From: Polytrichum commune
Lineage: Eukaryota > Streptophyta > Polytrichopsida > Polytrichales > Polytrichaceae
Direction: 5' to 3'
DNA length: 64,000 nucleotides
NCBI GenBank assembly: GCA_950295325.1
Contig: OX485807.1
Span: 35,990,440 to 36,054,439, forward strand
In this document: positions 11,481-23,549 of the stretch, piece by piece
Position numbering within the stretch: the stretch's first letter is position 1
Layout of the letters: every line of letters begins with the position of its first letter
Notes under the pieces: model-generated
Told to the model about the DNA's origin: nothing
The model's database searches: none
What the model saw: only the letters and a program-made list of their open reading frames with translations
Position numbers and translations under genes: made by a program

Positions 11481-12779
11481 GTTGCTATCAACCATTCCAT
11501 TCTAGTAATATTCAATGACAGTGCTTCACCCAAGTTTCACTTGTTTTCATGTTTAATATAAGGTAGATGAGGCTAATGTGGACACCGCCAACTCTATGGA
11601 GTCATCTAGCTGATGGGTTCAAGCATTAGAAGCTTGAGCATGTTAGCAATTGCAAATCAAGACCAAAGAATTAAAATTTGTTGAAATCAGAGTTGAGGAA
11701 GGTGTTGATCTAGGCTCTAGAATCAAAGATTCTCTACTTTCAAATGTGGTTGTATAGGGAGGGAACTCTTTTATTGTTCAATGTTGTGTAAGTGGACAAC
11801 ATCATTAGTACATTCTACATGGGTCAATTGCCAATGAAAACCGAGTGTAATACCAATATTGGTTGTGTCATGTCTCTAAAAGTGGTCATACGTAAGATAA
11901 AATGTTATTGAATTGTTTTCATTATAGAATACCCACAATGCAAGTTGGTCGGCACCTCACAACCACATGTTGCCTCCTAATTTGTCCACCTCGGACACGA
12001 AAAAACATGCGTGTCATAGCTCGGTGGATAACTCTCCTCATTATGGAGGATGGTGGGTGTAGTTTGACTTTTGCAAAGGTGACTAACCCAAATATCATTA
12101 AGGCAATGGCTAAACACCATGTATTACTCACCCACCAAATTAAATCGACTGTGCCGCTGATTAAGAACCAAAAATAAGTGTCTAATTAAGAAAGATAACC
12201 GAATTAGCCTCATCTACCTTACTTACTAACAAACATCCGTAAGATATAGTTATAGCACCTCACATGACATATTTCCGGCCCAACCAACCTGGTCACTCAG
12301 CTGAGTAATGTTATGTTATGAATGCAAGGGCTTTGTGTGTAGGGCGTCTTCCTCATTCAATAGCACACATGGAAACCAAAAGCAATTGAGTGATTAGGCG
12401 ACGAAAATAGGAAATATTCAAATGATTGTGTTGTTTCGCATGTGCTAGCAGATATGCAATGGAGCACATATCCAAATAGTTTGTCACCTAATAATGATAA
12501 GTTGGGTATCTTGGAATTATTAGTTAGGACTTAAGTGGCATTGGATGCCTCTCTTAGGTGATACTAAACACCTTCTTAAGCTACCATGGAGTCCTTGGTA
12601 TAAGTAGCGTAGGGATGGAAACCTCTAAGAACAATGTGCTCAACAACAACCGGAGGAAGAGATTCGTTGATACGTGTACGGAGTTTGTCAAAAGCAAGGT
12701 GAGAAGGTGGCCATGGGCTTAGGCCAATTAAGAGAGAGCACCCAACTTCTACTTTTGTTTGGGAGTGTCTTTGTTGGGC
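11481..12779. other. No recognisable gene
   Basis: Short chance frames only. The 93-codon minus-strand frame at 12576-12857 crosses the left end of the pogo-like remnant and matches no domain I know. Confidence 0.45.
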
Positions 12780-12781
12780 TA

Positions 12782-13329
12782 CACTAATCTCCCGCACTTG
12801 TTTAAGTACACAACCCCGGCTAAGTGCGCAATTTTTTTGACAAAAATCAAGGGTCATACTTTATTGTATGAACATGTCATGCAAAGTCATTTGCCATGAA
12901 TGCATGAATTTTTCACACTTGACATTCAATGTTAGTTTGTTAACGTTTCGCTGAAACGTCTCAATCGATCGTCGCAGTTCATCATACATATGTCCAACTT
13001 CCGTTTAGGGTTTTGGCATTGTTAGACAATAGTGCCGTTCGTTGCAATATGTTCTCCTGATTGTCCTAGACTTTCCGGATGGTGCCTTCGCTGACTTCAT
13101 ACTCCCGTCCCAGCGCCCGCTTGCTCGGCGCGTTCGGCTTGCTCAACTTTGCAATGATTTCACATCGTTGGGCTTCGGTCAAGGAGGTTGCCTCATGTTT
13201 CATCCGTTTCCCCTTGCGATTCATTAAATCAGAGGGTCTACAAAGCAATATGAGTAAAATACACACCTACCAACTAAGTGCGCACCAACAGCTCCAGTTC
13301 AAAGTGCGTACTTAAGCAGGAGATTATTG
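12782..13329 (-). mobile_element. Degraded pogo-like (Tc1/mariner superfamily) transposon
   Basis: The ends are imperfect inverted repeats: CACTAATCTCCCGC...TTAAGTAC at the left and the reverse complement CAATAATCTCCTGC...TTAAGTAC at the right. They are flanked by TA at 12780-12781 and 13330-13331, the TA target duplication of Tc1/mariner/pogo elements. Inside, the minus strand encodes the N-terminal DNA-binding part of a pogo-type transposase. At 548 bp it has lost the catalytic DDE/D domain. Confidence 0.75.
12940..13230 (-). pseudogene. N-terminal HTH fragment of pogo-like transposase
   Basis: The minus strand from about 13200 reads a helix-turn-helix of the psq/CENP-B N-terminal type, including LTEAQRCEIIAKL, KRALGREYEVSEGTIRKV and, after a stop, NQENILQRTALLSNNAKT. 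This is the opening of plant pogo/Lemi-like transposases, which bind the element ends through it. In-frame stops follow RKV and the segment near 12985. The catalytic domain is absent, so it cannot transpose on its own. Confidence 0.7.
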
Positions 13330-13331
13330 TA

Positions 13332-14148
13332 GATATCAAATGAAATCCCAACATACAATAGATTTCATTATGGGAATCCTCATGATATTGGGTGTGCTCT
13401 AGCTCGGGACACACCCAACATGCAACAACTCGTGTTTGTCAAGGAACATGTTGTTTTTTATGCCTCAAAATGTCCCAATGTTCTCATTTAAGAGTGCGTT
13501 CGGAGGACTCTAGTTCTCCCAACCAAGTATAATTATGATGTGCACATGGGTTACACAAAATTAGTGTTGTTTTCAAGATCATCGTGGTCCACAATAATTT
13601 TAGTGTGTGGATGCTTAGAATGCGTATGGTCACACGCTATCTAAAATAAATAAATAAATAAAAGTGTACACATGTCATTGAGCCTCGTCATCGTCATCCA
13701 TGTCAAATTTTAATATGCATAAGACATTTAGGTTAGGGTTGTACGTATACACTAATTTTTTTTTTGATGTACTTTGGAACCTTGGCAGATTTTTGTGGAA
13801 GCATGAAGCAACTTGGCTTATTGTTTGGTTGAATGGTCCCTAAAGTACACTGATTATCCTGATTAGTGTGTGTTACTATTAAAAATTACACACAGTGCAA
13901 TAACGTGTCACTGAGGAGTTCAATTTATTACTGACGAAAGTTCAGTAGGTTGTTTGGACATTATAGAACATAAATGACTTTACTTGGTAAAATATTACAT
14001 TCTCATTAAATAGTCATAGTACTTCCTAACTCTGAATAGTACACGCACTAATTTGGATAGTAGTGTAGTTTAAAAACATGGTTCTAAAAACATGCTTGTA
14101 AAGTTGGCACAACCAATTTACAACAGCTCTAGGTTGGGCATAGTGATC
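13332..14148. other. No recognisable gene
   Basis: AT-rich sequence with no supported frame or repeat structure. Confidence 0.45.
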
Positions 14149-14151
14149 TAA

Positions 14152-14737
14152 GGGCCCCTTCACAATATGGCCGTCCAGGTCGAGAGGCCGTGGGATTGAA
14201 TGGCCAAACTTTGGTGAGAGTCCAAAGAAATCGGTTGAAAATAGCCAATAAAATATACGAATTGGAGCCTTCAGCCAGGCATAGTGTGAAGCTTCCAAAG
14301 GCCAAGCCCAAAGTCCAAACCTTTGGCCATGAACTCACACAGCCTCTCGACTTGGACAGCCATAGTGTGAAGCCTCCAAAGGCCAAGCCCAAAGTCCAAA
14401 GGAAGAAGGAGCATCCCACTTTATTCCCTGCCCAAAACAACCCCTCCAATCTAACAGTCAAAATCTTGTCACTTTTTGATTTTTTCTTAATGAAAAAAAA
14501 ACCGACGGCCTCTCGACCATAGTTTGGAATTCTTTTCCTGCCCGACCCAAACTTCCTTTGAGAGTCCGCCACCTTGGTCCAAAAATACTGCTATATATGC
14601 AGGCATTTTGGAGAGTGACGGCCTTTGGACTTTGGCCTTTAGTGTGAAGGGCCGAGAAGCCGAACTCTTGGTTTCTTACAATCTGATTGGTGGAAATCGA
14701 CGGCCTCTGGACCTTCGGCCATAGTGTGAAGCGGCCC
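14152..14737 (+). mobile_element. PIF/Harbinger-type MITE, family H2, copy 1 (586 bp)
   Basis: Starts GGGCCCCTTCACAATATGGCC and ends GGCCATAGTGTGAAGCGGCCC, with target duplication TAA at 14149-14151 and 14738-14740. Internally the motif ATAGTGTGAAG followed by CTCCAAAGGCCAAGCCCAAAG occurs twice about 85 bp apart, and another TAGTGTGAAG occurs near the right end. The long frames across it are by-products of this repeat structure. Confidence 0.9.
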
Positions 14738-14740
14738 TAA

Positions 14741-16074
14741 CAAAGCAATTGTTGAGACCATGTTGTTTGGGATCATCCTTTTGCTTGTGGACTGTCAAAA
14801 AAACAAGTTGTGAAATTTCTTGGAGGTTTGGGAGCTCCTAAAATATAAAGTTCACAAAATACTTAAGATGATCGAAGAGGGGACCAATTCCAGTTGGATT
14901 TTACCTAATATAATTTCAGTACAGTTTGGTCTTATACGTTAGTCTATAAGATCATAAGTCTATATAATCTAACAGTCCACAAACATTGATTTTTCATCTG
15001 CTAAAATTTCATCCGTCAATTTTTTTTCTTTTCAGGTTGCCCAAGAAGTTTTGTAGACCGTAGGATGGGACGTCGTGAATGGATGGCTTGGGTGTGGTCT
15101 GCCCACGAAACCACACCCTTCTTTCACAACACCTTAGTGACATGGGTGCCCACCTGCCCACCTTGTAGGTTGCCAAAATGTACATAAGATCACATGACCT
15201 ATATTTAAATATGCAACACACATATCTAATCGTCAATGCCACCTATAAGTGTGTTTTCATTTCATATGTGGTAATTAGTGTTCATATTCACATCCAAGGA
15301 AGACACCAACGTTTCTTTTCGTCTTTTTCTTTGTAGGAGGTTATAGTAAATAATGTTTCGATCTTAAGGACCAAATTGAATTTGAGTTCATTCTTATAAA
15401 GGACTTGTTCAAATCGTTTCATAGGCCATCAAAAGTGTATTGGTAGGTTTAGACGACGTGCTAACCTGAAAGCCATTAGGCCATAGCTCTTGAGAATCTT
15501 GGAACTTTCATCGGTTGAGAGTGTCATGGGTCCCCGCTGTAGGTTTACATGAGGATAGTCTTGAACCACACCCCATAACATCTTCAGTGAATGAAAAGTC
15601 TACATGGAATCTCACATGGCAAGTATGAATAATGTTGGCTGGGATTGTAAGGAGTTTTTTCAAGACAACTCTTGAAGGTAGGCCTGATGAAATTTACGAC
15701 TAGAATTCAAGTTTACACTAAGGGCTTATGCCCTCCAAAAGACTTTGGACTATAGCATGTGGACTTCTCTATGGTCTCATCCAAAAAGCAGGGTACCATG
15801 ATCCTCTAAGAGCCATGGCATATTGCCCTTGGTGTCAACAGGTTCTAAGTTACGGGTTCAGATGTTGGCCTAATGTTGACTATCATTCTTTGTGTAGAAC
15901 CTTCCACTGAAGTTCTAGCATACAATTTTGAATGCAATTTCAACATCGAGTTGAAGATATTTAAGATCATCTTGTTTTCATAGCATCAAAACTGACGACG
16001 TGCACATAGGGTACAGAAACTTTCCTTCATTCATGTACAAAATCATAGAAATTTGTGGTCGAAGTCAAGGAACC
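14741..16074. other. No recognisable gene
   Basis: Unique sequence without supported frames. No terminal repeats or tandem arrays seen. Confidence 0.45.
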
Positions 16075-16077
16075 TTA

Positions 16078-16642
16078 GGGCCACTTCACACTATGGCCGA
16101 AGGTGGAGAGGCCATCGATTTCCACGAATTATATTGCAAGAAACCAAGAATTCAGCCTCTCGACCCTTCACACTAGAGGCCAAAGTCCAAATGCCTACAT
16201 GGGGCAGTATTTTTTGACCAAGGTGACGGACTCTCAAACGAAGTTTGGGTCTGATACGAATTGGAACCCAAACTATGGTCGAGAGGCCGCCGATTCTTTA
16301 TCATTAAAATAAAATAAAAAACTAACAAGATCTTGGCCGTTAGATTGGAGGGGTTGTTATGGGCAAGGAATAAAGTGGGATGCTCCTTCTTCCTTTGGAC
16401 CTTGGGCTTGGCCTTTGGAGGCTCCACACTATGGCCGTCCAAGTCAAGAGGTTGTGGGAGTTCATGGCCAAAGGTTTGGACTTTGGGCTTGGCCTTTGGA
16501 GGCTTCACACTATGCCCGGCCGAAGCCTCCAATTCGTATATTTTATTGGCTATTTTCAACCAATTTCTTTGGACTCTCACCAAAGTTTGGCCATTCAATC
16601 CCATTGCCTCTCGACCTGGACGACCATAGTGTGAAACAACCC
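16078..16642 (-). mobile_element. PIF/Harbinger-type MITE, family H2, copy 2 (565 bp)
   Basis: The left end is GGGCCACTTCACACTATGGCC after TTA (16075-16077). The right end, ...CATAGTGTGAAACAACCC, has decayed and no TTA follows. Its content matches 14152-14737 in the opposite orientation, including the paired internal CTTTGGAGGCTTCACACTATG repeats. Confidence 0.85.
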
Positions 16643-18220
16643 CGAATTAGTCTAATGAAAGGCATTTGAGAAGAATCGATAACAAACCTATAGGAGGTCA
16701 AGTTTTATGATGGATGGATGAGAGGTACGCTTGTATACAAGAATTCCCTCTCTCGCCCTCTCCGGTAAGCACCCATTGCAAGTCATGGATATTTAGAGGG
16801 ACTAATGTGCAATCTCCCTCAAAGGACTAAGCAACCCCACAAGTAGATTGTCTATGTATTTGGAGTCGGTTTGTAGGGAATTAGAAATGAATGGAAACTA
16901 TCAAGTTTGGTTGTTCTTTTCCCCCCACTTATACACAGCCTTCCCTTGAAGAAATTCTCAAGATTAGTATAATCTAAAAGTAATGGCTTTCTTTCTTTGT
17001 GTTAAGTTATGGCCCAACACGATATGGCTTGGGCAGGCCATGGACTTCGGTAAGACTGGCTAGGCCGGAAACAAATTCAGTCCACCCTCAATATGTGTCA
17101 CCCCAACAAGTGTTAAAATCGCATATGTGTTGACGAGAATTGTGCTCTCCAAAAAGAATTCAAAAAACACATTAGAACTATTAATTGTTAACTGTTGAAA
17201 TAATTCATAAAATTACGCTTCCCTTTTCAATGAATTCATCTCAATAAGTGTTAATTTTGATGAAAGTGAGGTTACGAAATTTTATAACTTGTATGAAGTT
17301 TGACAAAAACCCTAATCTTAAACCCTAGACCCTACTACCTTACTATTACAATTGGCATTGATAATTGCAAAGAGTGAAACTAGATCCACTATGAGAGCAC
17401 ATGAGTATACAATCCATTTGATGAACTGGAATTTCTAAATGATCCCTACATACTTATTGAGGAGGAAATTATAGGTATGCTTGATGAAAGAGATGATGCA
17501 ACTGACAATGAATCCATTGAAAAAGTTGACAATGTGCAAATTGGTGAGATGGTGGTAGATAAAGTTGGATTCAAGGATGTTTAAAGTGCATGAATGACCT
17601 TGAAACAATTTTTGAAACAAAGACCTATTGATGTTACACAACATTTGAACACTTCAAAAGACATAAGATCTTGGCATGCACAAGAATCTCATCAATCTAC
17701 TGTAGCTTTGTTCTTCCATTACGCTTAGATGTATGATGACATACATATCTTATGTATTTTCATTCACTATTTATGTGAGAGTGCTACTGTTTCTAATTCC
17801 CAAGTCACATAAATGCTATTCATGTAAGTGTTACAAATTGTCTATGCTACCTCTCAATAAGTGTCAAAGTGTTAACACCACATAAGTGTTACAAGTTCCC
17901 TTGCTTAGAAGTGTTAACAAACATCGAGGGTGGACTATACATTGATGGGTTAGAACACCCATTGGGAACACCATTGGAACACAAAAGTTCCATAGAACAT
18001 TAAGGTAATATATAGATAAGAATAGAGGATTGGGGCAAGAAATGGATAGGACCCGCCCAATACATGCAAGCAATATTTGGTTCCCAAGGTGTTGGTACAA
18101 GATCTAGTCTAAATTAGTGATAAGTTGGGTGGAGAGAGGCCTCGGGCATGTTTGTGGAAACAAGTCATACATGGACAATTGATAAACCGACTCCCTTCCC
18201 TTGAGAATTGTTCATTCATA
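16643..18220. other. No intact gene; one short acidic frame
   Basis: A plus-strand frame at about 17409-17583 (VYNPFDELEF to VGFKDV, about 57 codons, acidic) looks coding-like but is bounded by stops and matches no family I can name. A block near 16690-16760 (GATGGATGAGAGGTACGC) resembles 36555-36620. The rest shows nothing. Confidence 0.35.
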
Positions 18221-18640
18221 ACATTATTTAGCCATGTGGGTTGGTTTTATGACCCTAGAATATGTCAATTATATTATATGGACTAGTGAACAAAAATATG
18301 AATATTCATTTAATATTCTTGCAGTTTTAGGGTGGAGTTATATTCCCGACGCTATGCGTAGGAATCATTGTTCATCCCCATGAATATTCACAAGAAACAC
18401 TATTTATCTCAATATTATTTTCTATGCGTGTTATTAATAGCATCGCTATCATTGAAAAGACCAACACTATTCACGACATTCTTATTATTCAAATTGGCAC
18501 GATTCATTATTTGTATTGGTGTATGTTTCTTCCTATTTTCTAAGTTTCTTCCCAAAAAGGTAAGATAGTGGAGACTCATGTCACATGCAAAATATAGAAT
18601 GAAACACGACCATGTAGCCGAACAATTATGTTATTGTAAG
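18221..18640 (+). repeat. Dispersed repeat D, copy 1
   Basis: From TTTAGCCATGTGGGTT through GACCCTAGAATATGTCAATTA to GTTTCTTCCCA and GAATGAAACACGACCATGTAG it runs parallel to 36656-37090. No coding or terminal features define its class. Confidence 0.6.
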
Positions 18641-20155
18641 AAACGTCATGGTCCAATTTTAAATTTCAAATACCTCATCGTTAACGTCCACATTAACAAT
18701 TCAGGTGGTCAGTTGCAGCAAAATTGGCGGTTAGTGTGCATTGTCATTGCCACATTATTCTTCCCAAGGGCCAATTGTGGACATTAAAGTAAACCCTAAA
18801 CTCCACGGAGAGTGTGTTATGTGATTTTCCTCAATGTTAAATTTTGTAGCTTATGCACAATGTGAATAAGGTTCGTTGATGTTTATAGCCCGTTTATAGT
18901 AATCAATGTGGGACCGACTTTAAATGACAATGTTGTTTGCTTGTTCGCATGCTTTCTAGCAAGCATGGAGTACCATTTGAGAGAGAAGAGGGGGTTTGTT
19001 CACACATTCTCCCCTTCACACCTCAAACCAAATTTTAATGCACAAGGAGGCACCAACATTATTCATACCTGTGTTTCCGATTACAATGAAAACAAAAGGG
19101 TTATAACATGGTTCTATGGGTCCACTACGAGGTTTCTAAATCCAAGCAACCTCTTCCAATCACTCACCTAATCACAATGGGGTGCAATGCCTATGAATTT
19201 GAATATATAGAGTAGAGGCGTTTATAATTGATCACATAAGAGATTTTGTGCCAAATTTGGAGAAGTACAAGCTAATGCATATTTTTTCATGTGTAGGAAG
19301 ATAGAATTAAGGAGGATTGCAAAATTTTCAGTAATACCATTACATATATTGAAATTATTGTGATTTTTTGAAGCCAAATGTTGGCCCGAACATATTATCA
19401 AAGTCTAGAGCATGTCATAACCGCTCATCCTCCTCACTTTAGCACTCAAAACTAGGACATGTGTCATGACACTATTGGTTCCAGCTAGATCGAAATTCAA
19501 TCCCAACCTTATCGAATTTATGCTACCCCATGGATTGTTGATGGGGTCCTCCTCGGGAATGGTTGCCTCTACTACTATAGTGATAGTTGGCATCAACAAA
19601 ACCAATTGTGTCACCTATGATGGTTGGCAACTGGAAGCAACTGGTAGTCTGGTAGCCACATGACTGCCAACATTTATATTCAAACAATGATAGGTGAGAT
19701 TACTCAAACTTAAGTACGAAAATCAAGAACAATACCCTCAAATGCAAAGGATCCATATAGCGGCATGCATGCCCTAAGTAACATTATGAAACTATATATG
19801 CTCCTCAAATTGAGATAAAAAAAAAAGAAAAGAAAAAGTTTGGACCATATTTCAAGAAAGACCATATTTGACACAAGCATTTGCATTTGTATGTGAATAA
19901 AAAAAGAGATGCTCCACAAAGACATGAAGCCTCATAGTATGTGCCTCTTTGAAAAACTCAGCAACTAATCCTATTCATCCGTAATGTTGGTCCTCCTTGG
20001 AGCTCAATTGTTTAAATTTGCATGTGAATGGTTTGGTTTCATGGGATGTTGGGAGCTCAGTCCAAATCTTAGTCATCTCATGGTTAGTATCTCCAGGGCC
20101 CACAGAACGGAAGCACATCGTTGAGTAATGTTACGTTTTATTGTCTTGCGATCGA
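18641..20155. other. No recognisable gene
   Basis: Short frames only, with no conserved motif or repeat structure. Confidence 0.45.
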
Positions 20156-20176
20156 TTTTTTTTTTTTTTTTTTTTT
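20156..20176 (+). repeat. T21 homopolymer
   Basis: A run of 21 T followed by CTTCTTCTTC. Confidence 0.95.
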
Positions 20177-20469
20177 CTTCTTCTTCAATTCGTGACCAAA
20201 AAGAAAAAGGGAAAGACTCGACTCCTCACAAATGACCTTCTTTGGCGGGTGTGGCCAACAAAGGCAGGCGGGCGTCCGAATTCGGTTGGCAGGTTGAAAG
20301 GACAAAGAGTGATGATGTCCAGCAAGCAAGTGGGCCTGCTTCTGGGGCAGCGTGGCCTCCGTGCAATGCCAACCAAATCACAAGGCCAACTGCGTAACGA
20401 AAATTTATGCCCTGCCCAGGCCCAAAATGGCTAGACCGTCCCACACCGAACTCGTAACTTGGACTATTA

Positions 20470-20470
<1 letters not shown>

Positions 20471-20510
<40 letters not shown>
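20471..20510 (+). repeat. Compound (GT)10(AT)10 microsatellite
   Basis: Ten GT units pass directly into ten AT units. Confidence 0.95.
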
Positions 20511-20617
20511 CATGCTGCCAGTTCCGTGTGTCAGCGACGGAAAAAGCACCCCCAAAAAAGGAAAAAAATCATGTTAACAAAACATACAATTGAGCTTACT
20601 ACAATGCTCAACACTTA

Positions 20618-20988
20618 GGGCCAGTTCACAAAGGGTCTCAAGTTCCACTCATGTTAGCAAGTCCCAACTTATGAGCCTCGAGAAACCATTGACATATGGT
20701 TAATTATCATTGAAGTCGGATCTTGATAATTTCATGTAAAAGTATTCGTGGGACTTGTGTTGAGAGTTGGGTCTAGCTTTTTGCTCGACCCAACTCTCAA
20801 CACAAGTCCTAAGCCTCACCTTCAACAAGTGTTGTCATACGAGCGTCCATGTCATACTTGGGACTTGGGATTTGGGACACGGTGTGAAGTGGTAAGTCCT
20901 GACTTCCATGCTCTCAACGGCTGAGATTGCATAGATTGATCCCAAGCAACTTGGGACTTGGGACTTGGGACCCTGTGTGAACTGGCCC
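20618..20988 (-). mobile_element. PIF/Harbinger-type MITE, family H3, copy 1 (371 bp)
   Basis: Ends are GGGCCAGTTCACA and TGTGAACTGGCCC, after TTA (20615-20617) and before TTC (one change from TTA). The interior is rich in the repeated motif GGGACTTGGGACTTGGGA, and CCCAACTCTCAACACAAGTCC occurs as a local inverted repeat around 20755-20810. The second copy at 34489-34884 is in the opposite orientation. Confidence 0.88.
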
Positions 20989-21228
20989 TTCAGGGTATAT
21001 ATATCCCTTTTGCGGGCACTTCTAGCCCTAAATATAACTTTGGCCGTTAGATTGGATAGCGCATTGTCCCATCCGGCAATTGATGACAAATCATGAAGAC
21101 TACCGTTTCAAGTTTTAGAATCAAAGTCGAATGCAAAGCTTATAAAAGGTCAAAGTGAAGAATTTTTAACTTTTAACTTTTTCCCGTTCTCTCTACAACT
21201 TGTATTTTCTACAAAGACCCTTCGCACC

Positions 21229-22294
21229 GTGTAAAGTATTGAACCTAGAACGGTGTCTATATTTTGAGCATATGGTCCAAGCTCATTGTACCACATGTCA
21301 TTTTCTTGGTGTATATGCTTAAGTACAAGCCTTCCCATAGACCGCTACGTAGGTGTTCGATCAAGAAGAGTGACTGCTAGGAAGGCATGGATGCCTTATA
21401 TACTCAATCAATATCGTTATACCAAGTGATGGTAAATCATTGTGTAAAGTATTGAACCTAGAACGGTGTGTATATTTTGAGCACATGGTCCAAGCTCATT
21501 GTACCACATGTCTTTTTCTTGGTGTATATGCTTAACTGCAAGCCTTTCCATAGACCGCTACGTAGGTGTTCGATTAAGAAAAGTGACTGCTAGGAAGGCT
21601 TGGATGCCTTATATACTCAATCAACATCATTATACCACATGATGGTAAATCATTGTGTAAAGTATTGAACCTAGAATGGTGTGTATATTTTGAGCACATG
21701 GTCCAAGCTCATTGAACCACATGTCTTTTTCTTGGTGTATATGCACAATTGCAAGCCTTTCCATAGACCACTATGTAGGTGTTCGATCAAGAAGAGTGAC
21801 TGCTAGGAAGGCATGGATGCCTTATATACTCAATCAATATCGTTATACCAAATGATGGTAAATCACTGTGTAAAGTATTGAACCTAGAATGGTGTGTATA
21901 TTTTGAACACATGGTCCAAGCTCGTTGAACCACATGTCTTTTTCTTGGTGTATATGCACAACTGCAAGCCTTTCCATAGACCACTATATAGGTGTTCGAT
22001 TAAGAAGAGTGACTGCTAGGAAGGCCTGGATGCCTTCTATACTCAATCAACATCGTTATACCAAATGATGGTAAATCACTGTGTAAAGTATTAAACTTAG
22101 AATGGTGTGTATATTTTGAGCACATTGTCCAAGCTCATTGTACCACATGTCTTTTTCTTGGTGTAAATGCTTAACTGCAAGCCTTTCCATAGACCACTAT
22201 ATAGGTGTTCGATTAAGAAGAGTGGCTGCCAGGAAGGCCTGGATGCCTTATAAACTCAATCAATATCGTTATACCAAATGATGGTAAATCGTTG
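21229..22294 (+). repeat. 213-bp tandem array, five units
   Basis: GTGTAAAGTATT starts at 21229, 21442, 21655, 21868 and 22081, exactly 213 bp apart each time. Units carry TTTTGAGCACATGGTCCAAG, CACATGTCTTTTTCTTGG, AGGTGTTCGAT and GACTGCTAGGAAGGC with a few substitutions. The constant period with point differences indicates unequal exchange with little insertion or deletion. Confidence 0.95.
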
Positions 22295-22588
22295 TTGTGT
22301 ACTGTAATGCTGGTTTCGAAAGTGGCCAAATCTACTTTTGAGGAAGGTTCACTGCAAGATTTACTGATTTCCGACGTCACAGTACGTGATTTGCTGCACA
22401 CTTGGCATAATTGCTACGGTGAATGGGCCTTGTTTTAGTTGCCTTTTGTTTTGCTACCTTATACTACTCGGATTCGCGACGTCAGAGCTTTTGTGCGACC
22501 GCAAATGAGCACGAAGAAGCTAAGATCAATCCCATAAAGTTTTGGAGTTAATCTCAAGTTGTTAATTTTCAAAGAGCAATGATAGTTA

Positions 22589-23080
22589 GCGCTTCACACT
22601 GTGGCCGTCCAAGTCGAGAGGCCATGAGATTGAATGGTCAAACTTTGTTGAGAGTCCAAAGAAATCAGCTGAAAATAGCTAACAAAATATAGGAATTGGA
22701 GCCTTCGGCCGGGCACAATGTGAAGCCTCCAAAGGCCAGGTCCAAAGTCCAAAGGGAGAAGGAGCATTCCACTTTATTCCTTGTCCAAAACAACCCCTCC
22801 ATCTAACAACAAAGATCTTGTCAATGTTTGATTTTTTATGGAAAAAAATTGACGGCCTCTCGACCATAGTTTGGGTTTCCATTCCCATCCGACTCAAACT
22901 TCCTTCGAGAATCCGTCGCCTTGGTTAAAAAATATTGCCATGTAGGCATTTTAAATTACAACAGCCTTTGGACTTTGGCCTCTAGTGTGAAGGGTCGAGA
23001 GGTTGAATTCTTAGTTTCTTGCAATCTGATTGGTGGAAATCAACGGCCTCTCGACCTTTAGCCATAGTGTGAAGCAACCC
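22589..23080 (+). mobile_element. PIF/Harbinger-type MITE, family H2, copy 3 (492 bp)
   Basis: TTA target duplications lie at 22586-22588 and 23081-23083. The left end is shortened (GCGCTTCACACTGTGGCC) and the right end reads GCCATAGTGTGAAGCAACCC. It has lost one of the two internal ATAGTGTGAAG blocks present in copy 1, which accounts for its shorter length. Confidence 0.87.
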
Positions 23081-23083
23081 TTA

Positions 23084-23290
23084 GTCATATGAACTTGGTC
23101 ACATAATCCCCCTCCCCTCTCCCAACTACAATTACGACTAATGAACTTAGAATGGTCAACAAATTTTGAGTACATGGTGCAACCTCTTTCAAACACAGTC
23201 TTATTGATGCCCATTCTTGGATATGCACCTAACCTCCCACCCACTCAAATGTAGGTGCATGGTGAAGGTAAGTAGCCAAATGGAGCCATT
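23084..23290 (+). repeat. Diverged relative of the 213-bp unit
   Basis: ACTTAGAATGGTCAAC, TTTTGAGTACATGGTGCAA, TTGGATATGCACC and GTAGGTGCATGG near 23140-23270 run parallel to the 213-bp array unit. This copy is single and diverged, and separated from the array by an H2 MITE. Confidence 0.5.
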
Positions 23291-23549
23291 TACCTTATGT
23301 TATGTCTCAATGAGTTTCAAAATTTAGACCAAGGTGCCCAACGTGAGATATGGATTTTGAAATGGGGGCATGAAGAGTGGGGGAAAATGTATGTCATGTT
23401 GGTTGTCGGCTCATTTCACCATGTGAATTGTTGAACGCTAAAGCACCCCCACTGAACTTTTTAAGGAAGGGATTCCATGACAAGATAAGGGTCAGGGCCT
23501 ATGACCTACAATCCTTGGGCAACCCCAAGTTTTATTTCTTCTGAACATG

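Noticed and set aside
14129-14572. Long frames across the H2 MITEs (also near 16173-16669 and 30374-30796)
   Set aside because: The same frames recur in each MITE copy and arise from its GC-rich internal repeats.
21229-22294. CRISPR-like array
   Set aside because: Units of 213 bp are repeated end to end with no unique spacers, and the DNA is from a plant nucleus.
22213-22401. Short minus-strand frames in the 213-bp array (also 21150-21338 and 21787-21984)
   Set aside because: They follow the repeat unit and differ only by substitutions; no independent support.
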